Assembly: GCF_001282625.1 (NCBI RefSeq)
Contig: NZ_CTEJ01000002.1
Location: 126,501-190,500 of the forward strand
Source of the DNA: Lascolabacillus massiliensis
GTDB lineage: Bacteria > Bacteroidota > Bacteroidia > Bacteroidales > Dysgonomonadaceae
Length of the DNA stretch: 64,000 bases
Direction: 5' to 3'
Shown here: positions 46,329 to 55,615 of the stretch, piece by piece
How the letters are laid out: every line of letters starts with the position of its first letter
How positions within the stretch are numbered: the first letter of the stretch is position 1
Notes under the pieces: generated by a model
Database searches by the model: none
The model's input: the letters and a program-made list of their open reading frames with translations, nothing else
Told to the model about the DNA's origin: nothing
Made by a program: the position numbers and the translations under genes

Positions 46329-47558
46329 ATGTCGCTAAAAGGAAAACATATAGTTTTAGGTATAACAGGCAGTATTGCAGCCTATAAATCAGCAGTACTT
46401 ACCAGATTACTTGTAAAGCAAGGTGCTGAAGTGCAGATTGTAATCACGCCAGCAGGAAAAGAATTTATCACTCCTGTTACTTTATCAGCTTTATCAGGAA
46501 GAGCTGTGATTAGCGAGTTCTTTGCTACCGGTGATGGTACGTGGCACAGTCATGTTGACCTGGGCTTATGGGCTGATTTGATGATTATTGCACCTGCCAC
46601 AGCTTCTACACTGGGTAAAATGGCTAATGGAATTGCTGATAATATGCTGATAACTACTTACCTCTCAATGAAAGCACCTGTATTTGCTGCTCCGGCAATG
46701 GACCTGGATATGTTTAAGCATGTATCTACTCAACGAAATATTCAGAGACTTATTGATGATGGTGTGCATATAATTGAGCCTGGTATAGGAGAGCTTGCCA
46801 GTCATCTCGAAGGTAAAGGCAGAATGGAGGAACCTGAGAATATTGTTGCAATACTGGATAAATTTTTCAGTTCAGATAGTGTAACTTCTAAAGCAGACGA
46901 TTTAAATAAAAAAAAAATTCTGATAACAGCGGGACCCACTTATGAGCGTATTGACCCTGTCAGATTTATAGGCAATTTCTCTTCAGGCAAAATGGGTTAT
47001 GCCATAGCGGAAGAGTGTGCCTCACGAGGTGCCGAGGTAACTCTTATTACCGGACCTGTTAATCTCACAGCAACAAATAAAAATATCAAAACTATTAATG
47101 TAGAATCGGCTGAGGAGATGTTCCAAGAATCTATGAATATATTTCCTCAGATGGATATAGCTATTTTATCTGCTGCTGTTGCCGACTACAAGCCATCTCA
47201 TTCAAAAGACAAAAAGATTAAGAGAAAAGAGAGTGAGAAAATTACAATTGATCTTACTCCTAATCCGGATATTGCCGCCTCACTTGGGAAAATTAAAAGG
47301 TCTGACCAACTTCTTATCGGTTTTGCATTGGAAACCAATGATGAAGAGGCTAATGCTATAAAAAAGCTGGAGAAGAAGAATTTCGACTATATAGTACTCA
47401 ACTCTTTGCAGGATGAGGGAGCTGGTTTTGGAAAGGATACAAATAAGGTGACAATAATTTCCCGAAAAGGTGAAAAGGTGGCATTCGGATTAAAATCTAA
47501 GAAAGAGGTTGCAGTTGATATTATTAACACTGTTTTATTCTCAAATTTTCATAAATAA
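46329..47558 (+). CDS. coaBC: Bifunctional phosphopantothenoylcysteine decarboxylase / phosphopantothenate-cysteine ligase
   Basis: This 409-residue enzyme makes 4'-phosphopantetheine for coenzyme A. The N-terminal flavin decarboxylase (CoaC) shows GITGSIAAYKSA, the active-site His in WHSHVDLGLWADLMIIAPATA, and APAMDLDM. The C-terminal ligase (CoaB) shows ITAGPTYERIDPVRFIGNFSSGKMG and KIKRKESEKITIDLTPNPD. Length and order are normal. Confidence 0.97.
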   Translation: MSLKGKHIVLGITGSIAAYKSAVLTRLLVKQGAEVQIVITPAGKEFITPVTLSALSGRAVISEFFATGDGTWHSHVDLGLWADLMIIAPATASTLGKMANGIADNMLITTYLSMKAPVFAAPAMDLDMFKHVSTQRNIQRLIDDGVHIIEPGIGELASHLEGKGRMEEPENIVAILDKFFSSDSVTSKADDLNKKKILITAGPTYERIDPVRFIGNFSSGKMGYAIAEECASRGAEVTLITGPVNLTATNKNIKTINVESAEEMFQESMNIFPQMDIAILSAAVADYKPSHSKDKKIKRKESEKITIDLTPNPDIAASLGKIKRSDQLLIGFALETNDEEANAIKKLEKKNFDYIVLNSLQDEGAGFGKDTNKVTIISRKGEKVAFGLKSKKEVAVDIINTVLFSNFHK

Positions 47559-47671
47559 GTCTTTTATTTTTTGTACTTTAGTTCAATTCTTTTTATTTAT
47601 AAGCAAACTACAGTACATCTATTGCCTCTCATAATAAGGCATAACATTTTAATGTGTAAAAACCACTAATA

Positions 47672-49363
47672 ATGATTTTTAGAACTTCTCGATATATATC
47701 TGTTTTACTAGTACTACTGTCTACATTATCAGCATATTCTCAGATTTACAGATATCCTGTAAACATACCTCCTGCATTAAGTGGAGGTTTTGGGGAGCTT
47801 AGAAGTAACCATTTTCATTCCGGAATCGATTTCAAAACTCAACAGGCTGTTAACAAGCCCATTTTGGCTATTGAAGATGGTTATGTTTCAAGAATAAGTG
47901 TATCTCCGGGAGGATATGGACTTGCTCTGTATCTTGATCACCCGTCAACCGGACACACGAGTGTTTATGCTCACCTGAACAGTTTTTCGAAAGAGATTGC
48001 CGATTATGTGAAATCAAAACAATATGAGCTTGAAAGCTACAGTATTAATCTTTATCCTGAAGCAGAATTATTTCCTGTAAAACGTGGACAGCAGATTGCT
48101 TTGAGTGGCAATACGGGCAGTTCAGGTGGTCCGCATCTCCATTTCGAGATACGTGATTCCAAGTCTGAAGATCCTTTAGATGCTCTTGAATTTTTACCTG
48201 CAATAGCTGATACTCAAAAGCCCGACTTGAGAGGAATTGCTTTTTATCCTGTTAAAGACAGGGGGATTATTAATGGTTCAATAGACCCAATCAGAATTAA
48301 TATCAGTAAGGATGCCAATGGTAATCCGGTGCGACTTGGCAGAACAATTAATGCATGGGGTCTTATTGGTATAGGAGTTAAGGCATATGATAGAATGAAT
48401 GGTCAGAATAACATTTATGGGGTAAAGTATATCAGATTGTTTGTTGATGGTAACCCTGTCTTCAGCAGCACAATCAACCGATTTTCTTTCTCTGATACAA
48501 GAATGTTGAACTCTTTTATCGACTTTGTTGACTTCAAGAAGAACAGATCCTACTTTATGAAGTCGTTTATTGAACCTGGTAACTCCCTACCCTTCTACAA
48601 CTCTATAAATAATGGGTATGTTGAAATAGATGAAGAAAGGGAGTATGACTTTCATTACGAACTTGAAGATCATTATGGTAACACACTGAGTTACAGATTT
48701 AAGGTTAACGGAATGCAACAACCTATTCAAAAAACAACTGAATGTAAAAACAGGATGTTGTGGAATACAGATAACTCCTATCTGGAAATGGGATCCAGCA
48801 TTTATATCCCATCAGGTAACCTCTATTCTGATTTATGTTTCAATTACGAAAAAGAGAAAAACAGCAGCTACTATTCTGACATTCATTCACTGCATAACAA
48901 TCCGGTACCTCTACATAACAGTGCTGATCTATGGATAAAACTAAATAGTGATACTCTTAGCAACAAGAATAATTATGGCATTGTCAGACTTAATGATAAC
49001 GGCTCCGACAGTTGGGTTGGGGGCAAATATAACAGAGGCGGGATTTCAGTTTCAATAAGAGAACTGGGAGATAGTTATGCTATATCGGCAGACACTCAGC
49101 CACCTGTAATCACTCCTCTGGCACCGGAAAACTGGACTAGTCAGCGACGTATTCGGATAAGGCTTACTGACAATAAAAGTGGGGTTGCCTCATTCAGAGG
49201 CGAGATCAATGGTGAGTTTGTGCTGTTTACTCACGATTCTAAATCATCTGTATATACTTATGATTTTGATGAATCGAGACTCCCTAAGGGAGAGAAGCTA
49301 ACTTTAGTATTTACTGCAACTGATGCCGCAGGAAACAGCAGCGAATACAGGAAACAGCTATAA
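47672..49363 (+). CDS. Secreted M23-family peptidase
   Basis: The 563-residue protein has a signal peptide (cleavage near SAYSQIYR). It carries an LytM/M23 zinc peptidase domain close to the N terminus: HFHSGID (His49, Asp53) and HLHFE (His155, His157). Both metal-ligand motifs are intact, so it should cleave peptidoglycan cross-links or a related substrate. The roughly 380-residue C-terminal extension is beta-rich and ends in an Ig-like domain (LTDNKSGVASFRGEINGEF). The gene follows coaBC after 113 nt and overlaps pncB at the 3' end by 6 nt. Confidence 0.9.
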   Translation: MIFRTSRYISVLLVLLSTLSAYSQIYRYPVNIPPALSGGFGELRSNHFHSGIDFKTQQAVNKPILAIEDGYVSRISVSPGGYGLALYLDHPSTGHTSVYAHLNSFSKEIADYVKSKQYELESYSINLYPEAELFPVKRGQQIALSGNTGSSGGPHLHFEIRDSKSEDPLDALEFLPAIADTQKPDLRGIAFYPVKDRGIINGSIDPIRINISKDANGNPVRLGRTINAWGLIGIGVKAYDRMNGQNNIYGVKYIRLFVDGNPVFSSTINRFSFSDTRMLNSFIDFVDFKKNRSYFMKSFIEPGNSLPFYNSINNGYVEIDEEREYDFHYELEDHYGNTLSYRFKVNGMQQPIQKTTECKNRMLWNTDNSYLEMGSSIYIPSGNLYSDLCFNYEKEKNSSYYSDIHSLHNNPVPLHNSADLWIKLNSDTLSNKNNYGIVRLNDNGSDSWVGGKYNRGGISVSIRELGDSYAISADTQPPVITPLAPENWTSQRRIRIRLTDNKSGVASFRGEINGEFVLFTHDSKSSVYTYDFDESRLPKGEKLTLVFTATDAAGNSSEYRKQL

Positions 49364-50530
49364 TCCCAATGTAGCTTTCACAAGCATTATCTCTCTTTCA
49401 CTACCTGTGTGCTTACCTTCTACATCTGATAGCTTCACACACTCCTGCCACTCCTCTTTTGCTGTCATTTTACAGCGAAAGAGCTTCATGACAATATTCA
49501 TGCTTTTTATTTTTGATGAGACATCATTGGTAAGGTTAGTGCCAATTCCAAAAGTTGATCCTATTCGATTGTTGCAGTAATTCTTAATTTCTATTGCTTT
49601 ATCTACATTAAGACTATCTGAGAACACCAGATACTTCATCTTTGGATTAATTCGCAACTCTTCATATCTGCGAATTACTTTATCAATAAAAACAAACGGA
49701 TCTCCACTATCATGTCTCAGACTTGTAAACAATGCTGCATGTTTCTTACTGAAATTGCGAAGGAAAACATCGGTTGTATATGTATCAGTGAGAACAGTGC
49801 CAAGATCACCATCAAAAACATTTATCCAATCTTCCATTGACATATAATTGGCCATCTTATAGCCATATATTGATCCATGAAACTGAACCCATTCATGCGG
49901 ATGAGTGCCTGAAACACTAAGGTTGTGCTTGTATGCCATGTAAACATTACTGGTGCCATATAAACTATCACCTGCATGTTGCTTAAGAAGCTCTGTAACT
50001 CTGTCTTCCACTTCAAAGCTAAACCTACGCCGCATTCCAAAGAGTGAAAATGTTATATCATGCTCTTTCATTCTCATCGCTTTTTCAATAGCAGCCTCCT
50101 CCATATACTTCCTGTCGGGATATTTTCCCATCTCCCTGAAAAACAGCTCTGACACTGTTGCAAGTATAGGAGTTTCCCAAAGTGTCACCCTATAAAGGAG
50201 TCCTTTAGCGTTTATATGTAGCTTTTTATCTTCAAGCCTGATATCAACCTCAGAGGGGTCAAATCTGAAACCTTTAAGGAAATCTATATAAGTGGGTGGT
50301 AAATATGGCATCTGTTGCCTGATAAAATTCTCCTCTCCTTGAGAAAGTGATAAAGTTGACATCTTCTCTATCTCTTTTTTCAGCAGTATGTCAAACCCAT
50401 CAGGATAATCACCATTACTCCTATCCACAAATTCAAACTCTCCATGTGCTCTTGGGAAAAGCTTGGAATAAGCATAGCTTGTTGTAAACTTATAAAGATC
50501 TGTATCAAGCAGACTTCTAATAACACTCAT
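49358..50530 (-). CDS. pncB: Nicotinate phosphoribosyltransferase
   Basis: The 390-residue enzyme makes nicotinate mononucleotide in the NAD salvage pathway. The phosphorylated-His region reads SVSGTHPHEWVQFH. RHDSGDPFVFIDKV and the phosphate-binding block GIGTNLTND are typical. It ends inside the 3' end of the convergent M23 gene. A possible -7 (TAAATTTG, 50651-50644) lies about 115 nt upstream without a -33. Confidence 0.96.
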   Translation of the reverse strand: MSVIRSLLDTDLYKFTTSYAYSKLFPRAHGEFEFVDRSNGDYPDGFDILLKKEIEKMSTLSLSQGEENFIRQQMPYLPPTYIDFLKGFRFDPSEVDIRLEDKKLHINAKGLLYRVTLWETPILATVSELFFREMGKYPDRKYMEEAAIEKAMRMKEHDITFSLFGMRRRFSFEVEDRVTELLKQHAGDSLYGTSNVYMAYKHNLSVSGTHPHEWVQFHGSIYGYKMANYMSMEDWINVFDGDLGTVLTDTYTTDVFLRNFSKKHAALFTSLRHDSGDPFVFIDKVIRRYEELRINPKMKYLVFSDSLNVDKAIEIKNYCNNRIGSTFGIGTNLTNDVSSKIKSMNIVMKLFRCKMTAKEEWQECVKLSDVEGKHTGSEREIMLVKATLGL

Positions 50531-50891
50531 ATTTTACTGAATTAATGATATCAACTGTTGTTAAATAAATAATTAATAATCTTTTCAGATTAGCCGATAA
50601 TTAAAATTATTAATAGTTAAAACATTTATAGTATAGATTCGTTCAAATTTATCCGATTTTAATATAACAATTTTGCAGAAACAAAACCATTGGATATCAG
50701 TAATAATCTCGTTATTCATTATTTGATATATAAATATAGGACAGAAGGTACTCATTATGCAAAACAGGTAATATAGTCATCAATATTGTATATCGAAATA
50801 TTATTAAGACAATAGATTGGCTGAATTTTAATCTTGTTTGGCCTTTACCCTTGCCTTCTCTTCCTTCTAAATATATAAGGTATATAAGAAG

Positions 50892-50946
50892 AAGGTAAGA
50901 ACAATGTAAGAACAAGGTAAGAATAAGGTATGGGTAATGTACAGGT
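50892..50946 (+). repeat. Tandem 11-bp repeat, five units
   Basis: Five contiguous 11-bp units start with AAGGTAAGAAC, then AATGTAAGAAC, AAGGTAAGAAT, and two more diverged units. A CT-rich stretch at 50838-50868 is partly complementary. The core GGTAAG links it to the repeat at 17358-17434. Confidence 0.75.
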
Positions 50947-50970
50947 TGAATAGCGGTTCTGCAAAATAAA

Positions 50971-51003
50971 TAAAGGGATGCAACTGTTTATTGCATCCCT
51001 TTA
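50971..51003 (-). terminator. Terminator of the RND efflux operon
   Basis: Arms 50971-50983 (TAAAGGGATGCAA) and 50991-51003 (TTGCATCCCTTTA) give a perfect 13-bp stem with a 7-nt loop. The T-rich minus-strand continuation (TTTATTTT) fits termination of the operon 27 nt after its last stop. Confidence 0.85.
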
Positions 51004-51029
51004 AAAAATATAATCAAATCAAAATTGTT

Positions 51030-51323
51030 TCAAATCATATCTTCAATATTCCAGACAAATGCTCTTAAGCCAAGGTTGGGTGACTCATTATCCAGATCTT
51101 TTAGATATTTCAATAAAAGTGGAACCCTGTCATCTTCTACAATTGTGAGAATTGAATTATTAACTGAAGGCCACGCATGAGAACCATAATGAGGAATTCC
51201 ATTTTTACTGCCTCTGCCATGAACTTCTCTCCAGGAAGTAAATCCGCGTATATTTAATGTGTTCAGATTTTCAACAATCTCATCGTAGTGAGCCTGGTCT
51301 AATACAATCATTACTGCTTTCAT
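51030..51323 (-). CDS. PII-like transporter-associated protein (PG0541 type)
   Basis: The 97-residue protein looks like a short PII/ferredoxin-fold protein: MKAVMIVLDQAHYDEIVENL, then TSWREVHGRGSKNGIPHYGSHAW, then a SILTIVEDDRVPLLLKYL strand-helix. It lacks the uridylylated T-loop tyrosine block of GlnB. It is the last gene of the RND efflux operon, 33 nt after the permease gene. Proteins of this kind are found behind RND pumps in Bacteroidota and may sense a small molecule or regulate the pump; no function is established. Confidence 0.75.
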   Translation of the reverse strand: MKAVMIVLDQAHYDEIVENLNTLNIRGFTSWREVHGRGSKNGIPHYGSHAWPSVNNSILTIVEDDRVPLLLKYLKDLDNESPNLGLRAFVWNIEDMI

Positions 51324-51356
51324 AAATCTCTTTTTTTCATTTATTCTAACTAATTA

Positions 51357-54300
51357 CTACCTGTTTTCCTCAATAACTAAACGATGTTTCTTACGTCTGC
51401 GACGAACACCATAACCCGCCATCATAGAATAAAGCGCAGGTATTAGTATAAGTGTAATAATTGTGGAGAATGTCATACCACCAATAATTGCTATACCAAG
51501 TGCACGCCACATTTCGGAACCTTGTCCGGTACCTATTGCAAGAGGTATCATACCCAAAATAGTAGTTAAAGTTGTCATCAATACCGGACGTAACCTCGAG
51601 CGTCCACCATGAACTACTGCTGTAATAATTGACATACCTCTTTCACGATTCAGGTTGATATAGTCGATAAGCACAATAGCATTTTTTACAACCATACCCA
51701 CAAGCATGATAAGTCCCACATATCCCATTATTCCCAGTGGCTCACCGGTTATCGCAAGTAGAAGCAATCCACCCGTAAAAGCAAAAGGAATTGTAAGAAT
51801 AATCATAAACGGATAGGTGAGAGATTCAAACTGAGATGCTAGTACAATATATACAAGAATTGATACTATCAACAGAAGGAGTGCAAGCTCGGCGAAGGAC
51901 TCTTGCTGATCTTCGAGAGTACCACCAATTTCTATCTGCACACCTGTTGGAACATCAATCTGTGCGAGAATTGCATCGACATCTTTAACTACCTCACTCA
52001 AGGCTCTGCCGTATATTGTTCCAGTAACTGTGACAATTCTTTCACGGTCCTGCCTGTCGATTTGAGGTAGTGAAGAAGATTCTACTACCGTACCCAGATC
52101 TCTTACTCTAACTCCAAAACCCATTGGGTTATAGATTAGGATATTTTCAATATCCTCGATAGATTGACGATATTGCTCTTCAAAACGAACACGTATGTTA
52201 TACTCTTCACCATCTTCACGATAACGTGACATTACCAGACCGTTTATTCTGTTACGAACTGCATTAGAAGCTGTTGCCATATTAAGACCATTCAGTGAAA
52301 GTTTTTCGCGATCGAACTGAATCTGATATTCCATCCTATAGTCCTTACGTGAAATAACAATATCTCTTAATCCATCTACTTCAGATAATTTACTGTTCAG
52401 TTCTGCAGCGATAGCATCTGTAACTGCAAGATCATATCCGAAAACTTCCACTGCAACATTGTTTCCTCCTGCCATTCCCATATCACCACCACCAGGCATC
52501 ACCTGGAAGCGATTGAGTTCCGGCATTGAAGCGAGATCATTTCGCATCTCATCTGAAATATCATATATAGTTTTATCTCTATATTTAGCTTCCTTGAGTC
52601 GGATGTTATATGTCATAATATTTGGGGCATTATCCTGCATTGCTGCGTAAGTATCACCTTCACCGGCAGTACCAACTGAAAAAGAGATAATTTCAATTTC
52701 CGGATATTTATCCCTCAAGTTATTTACAATATTATGTCCAACCTCCCTTGCAACTTCCATACGTGTACCTGTTGGCATCTCAATAGTTAATCCTATACTA
52801 TTATTGTCTGATTCAGGCATGAAGCTTGTTTTAAGAGTAATAGCGGAAATAATTATACTTATTATGAATATCACAACAACTCCAAACAGTGTTGTTCTCC
52901 TTCTTCTTGAAACCCAGTTTACCAACTTGCTATATCCATGATCAAGTTTATCGAGCGCAGGTAATATGTTGTTGTGATACCATCTGTCGAACCCATTCAT
53001 TTTAACATCTTTTACTGAGCGCAACATATGTGAACTCATCATTGGTGTGAGAGTAAGTGATATTATCAATGAAAGAGAGATGATAATAGTAACCATCCAG
53101 CCCAACTGTTTAAACATAACTCCTGCAAAACCGCCTACCATTGTCATCGGCAGGAACACTGCAATAATGGTTAGTGTTGATGCGATAACAGATAGCGAAA
53201 CCTCTTCTGTTCCATAAACAGCTGCCTGCTTTGGACGACTGCCTCGTTCGATATGAGAAGTAATATTTTCAAGTACAACGATAGCATCATCAACTACCAT
53301 ACCTATGGTGATGGAGAGAGCCGAAAGAGATATGATATTTATAGAGTTACCCGTTATAAAAAGGTATATGAATGATCCGATAAGCGAAATTGGGATTGTA
53401 ACCATTACAATAATGGTTGCACGCCATCTGCCCAGGAAAAACAGTACTACTATACCAACAATTATCAAAGCCAGGAAAATAGTCTCAAGCAAACTATTGA
53501 TTGATGTTTTAATGTAGTCTGATGTATCCATTACAGACTCAATCTCAATATCTGGTGGCAGAGACTTCTGCAGTTCAGGCAATGCTGCATTAACAGCATC
53601 TGCAATTGCAACAGTATTAGCCCCTGATTGCTTTTGTACAATTATACTTGCACTTCGTCTGCCATTAGTATAGTTTTCCTGTACTCGTGATTCAAGAGTA
53701 TCGCTAACAGTTGCAACATCTCTTAGATATACAGGACGCCCCATGCTGCTTCCAACAACTATATCATTCAGATCTTTACTATTCTTGAATTCACCTTCAA
53801 GACGTAACATATAAGTTTGGGAACCTATATCGATGTTACCAGCAGGTACGTTTACATTTTCAGCAGCAATTACCTGTGCAATCTGTTCTAGTGACATGTT
53901 ATATGCTTCAAGCTTGGCTGGTACTACATTTACCTGCACTTCACGCTGAGGGGCACCTCCTACCGATACAGTTCCTACTCCTGTAATACGATTTAAGGGG
54001 TTTGCAACCTGCTCATCAAGAATCTTATATAATGCATTGGCACTTTCTTCTGCTGTAGCCGAAAGGACTACTACAGGTATCATGTCTGAACTGAATTTAA
54101 GAATCATGGGATCTTCAGTGCCATCGGGAAGAAACCCCGATATTAGGGACACTTTATCTCTCACATCATTCATTACAGCATCCATATCGGTACCATAATC
54201 AAACTCAAGCATTATCATTGATAAGCCGTCTCTCGACTGAGATGTAATCTCTTTTAGTTTCTCGGTTGTATTTAATACATCCTCGAGTGGTCGTGTAACA

Positions 54301-54485
54301 TTTGCTTCCACATCCTGTGCTCCCGCACCCGAATAGGTGGTCATGACCGACACAATATTAAGGTCGATATTGGGATAGAGGTCGATTGGCAACTGTCTGT
54401 AAAACAGAAGTCCAATCAGTACAACTCCGATAAAAATTAGTGATGTTCCCACGGGATTTTTTACCGCGGTTTCATATATTTTCAT
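51357..54485 (-). CDS. RND-family efflux permease
   Basis: The 1042-residue inner-membrane pump has the AcrB/MdtBC (HAE1) architecture: 12 transmembrane helices, two large periplasmic loops, and an N-terminal opening KIYETAVKNPVGTSLIFIGVV. The proton-relay region in TM4 contains GMVVDDAIVVLENI with two adjacent Asp. The loop region with Met-rich MPGGGDMGMAGG is notable. It forms a tripartite pump with the adaptor and TolC-like genes upstream. Substrates are unknown; hydrophobic drugs are typical. Confidence 0.93.
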   Translation of the reverse strand: MKIYETAVKNPVGTSLIFIGVVLIGLLFYRQLPIDLYPNIDLNIVSVMTTYSGAGAQDVEANVTRPLEDVLNTTEKLKEITSQSRDGLSMIMLEFDYGTDMDAVMNDVRDKVSLISGFLPDGTEDPMILKFSSDMIPVVVLSATAEESANALYKILDEQVANPLNRITGVGTVSVGGAPQREVQVNVVPAKLEAYNMSLEQIAQVIAAENVNVPAGNIDIGSQTYMLRLEGEFKNSKDLNDIVVGSSMGRPVYLRDVATVSDTLESRVQENYTNGRRSASIIVQKQSGANTVAIADAVNAALPELQKSLPPDIEIESVMDTSDYIKTSINSLLETIFLALIIVGIVVLFFLGRWRATIIVMVTIPISLIGSFIYLFITGNSINIISLSALSITIGMVVDDAIVVLENITSHIERGSRPKQAAVYGTEEVSLSVIASTLTIIAVFLPMTMVGGFAGVMFKQLGWMVTIIISLSLIISLTLTPMMSSHMLRSVKDVKMNGFDRWYHNNILPALDKLDHGYSKLVNWVSRRRRTTLFGVVVIFIISIIISAITLKTSFMPESDNNSIGLTIEMPTGTRMEVAREVGHNIVNNLRDKYPEIEIISFSVGTAGEGDTYAAMQDNAPNIMTYNIRLKEAKYRDKTIYDISDEMRNDLASMPELNRFQVMPGGGDMGMAGGNNVAVEVFGYDLAVTDAIAAELNSKLSEVDGLRDIVISRKDYRMEYQIQFDREKLSLNGLNMATASNAVRNRINGLVMSRYREDGEEYNIRVRFEEQYRQSIEDIENILIYNPMGFGVRVRDLGTVVESSSLPQIDRQDRERIVTVTGTIYGRALSEVVKDVDAILAQIDVPTGVQIEIGGTLEDQQESFAELALLLLIVSILVYIVLASQFESLTYPFMIILTIPFAFTGGLLLLAITGEPLGIMGYVGLIMLVGMVVKNAIVLIDYINLNRERGMSIITAVVHGGRSRLRPVLMTTLTTILGMIPLAIGTGQGSEMWRALGIAIIGGMTFSTIITLILIPALYSMMAGYGVRRRRKKHRLVIEENR

Positions 54486-54534
54486 ATATCTGTTCTATTT
54501 TATCCTATTTATATCTTAGATAACACATAATTAA

Positions 54535-55557
54535 TTAATCTATCACTTCAACTTCCGAACCATCAATAAGGTTGGTATTTCCATGAATAATTACCTTGTC
54601 TCCGGCATTTAATCCCGAAATGATCTCATACTTGTCATCAATTCTTGCACCTAGTTGAACTATAGTATATTTTGCTTTACCGTTCTCTTCAACAAATACA
54701 TAGCGGTCGTTTGATCCTACCTGCTTAAGCACTGCTAAATCGCTGAGCAGAGGACGGTCATTTGTTCCAAAATTCATTTTCACGCGTGAGAACATACCTG
54801 GACGAAGCTTCTGATTATTATTTGGAACTGAAACCTCAACTGTGAAAGTGTGTGATACCGGATCGATTGTGGGGTATATCAGGGATATCTTACCTTCAAA
54901 CACCTCATCTCCAAGGGCATCAGCTTGTACTTCAACTGGCATTCCAATTTTTACCTGACTGTAAAATCTTTCGGATACATTAAGTGTAACCTTCACAGGG
55001 TTCATACTCTCAATTGTTAGAATTGGCAATTGCATTGCTACGTCACCCGGATCGTAATTACGAGCGGTTACTACTCCATTTAGGGGACTTACGAGTTTGG
55101 TATTTTCTCCCAAGTTATTCATTGCTGTTTCTGCAACATCCAGCTGAGTTTTTACCTGATCGAGCTGCTGTTTTGAAATACCTCCTACTTCATACAACTC
55201 TTTATATCTTTCGAAATCTCTCCTTAAAGTAGCAACCTGTGTTTCCTGTTGTGAATAAGTAGAAGCATCCATTGCAACAAGTACCTGACCTTTTCTTACT
55301 TGTGATCCAACTTCAACATAAATCTCACGAATACGTCCTCCCATTGCAGGAGCGATATTGTTTACCTTATCGGCCTCAACAGTTGCAGTAAATGTGGAAA
55401 TCTGATCTACGGGAACCAGTTTAACCTCTTCCACACGCACTTTTGTCTTTTGTGATGCTTCACTTTCTGTGCTTTCGGTTTGTCCCGATCCACCACATGA
55501 TAATAGCAGAGCAATCGACAGTAATGGAATAAACTTAAATAAGTTTTGCATTTTCAT
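54535..55557 (-). CDS. RND efflux periplasmic adaptor (lipoprotein)
   Basis: The 340-residue membrane fusion protein has a lipobox LLSC (Cys21), a lipoyl-like domain (AEVDKVNNIAPAMGGRIREIYVEVGSQV-like), an alpha-hairpin (LRRDFERYKELYEVGGISKQQLD), and beta-barrel domains. It links the permease to the outer-membrane channel. It lies 49 nt upstream of the permease gene and 58 nt downstream of the TolC-like gene. Confidence 0.93.
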   Translation of the reverse strand: MKMQNLFKFIPLLSIALLLSCGGSGQTESTESEASQKTKVRVEEVKLVPVDQISTFTATVEADKVNNIAPAMGGRIREIYVEVGSQVRKGQVLVAMDASTYSQQETQVATLRRDFERYKELYEVGGISKQQLDQVKTQLDVAETAMNNLGENTKLVSPLNGVVTARNYDPGDVAMQLPILTIESMNPVKVTLNVSERFYSQVKIGMPVEVQADALGDEVFEGKISLIYPTIDPVSHTFTVEVSVPNNNQKLRPGMFSRVKMNFGTNDRPLLSDLAVLKQVGSNDRYVFVEENGKAKYTIVQLGARIDDKYEIISGLNAGDKVIIHGNTNLIDGSEVEVID

Positions 55558-55615
55558 AAAGTTATATTGTTTTTATTTTTCAGTTTATTAAATATTAAAT
55601 TCTAAATATTGTATA

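Larger units (their letters stand above)
50531..51029. other. 499-nt intergenic region
   Basis: This lies between pncB and the RND operon end, both on the minus strand. It holds the 11-bp tandem repeat at 50892-50946 and the RND terminator at 50971-51003. The remainder is AT-rich. I see no protein-coding gene with supporting features; a 67-codon minus-strand frame crosses the repeat and is probably chance. Confidence 0.5.
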
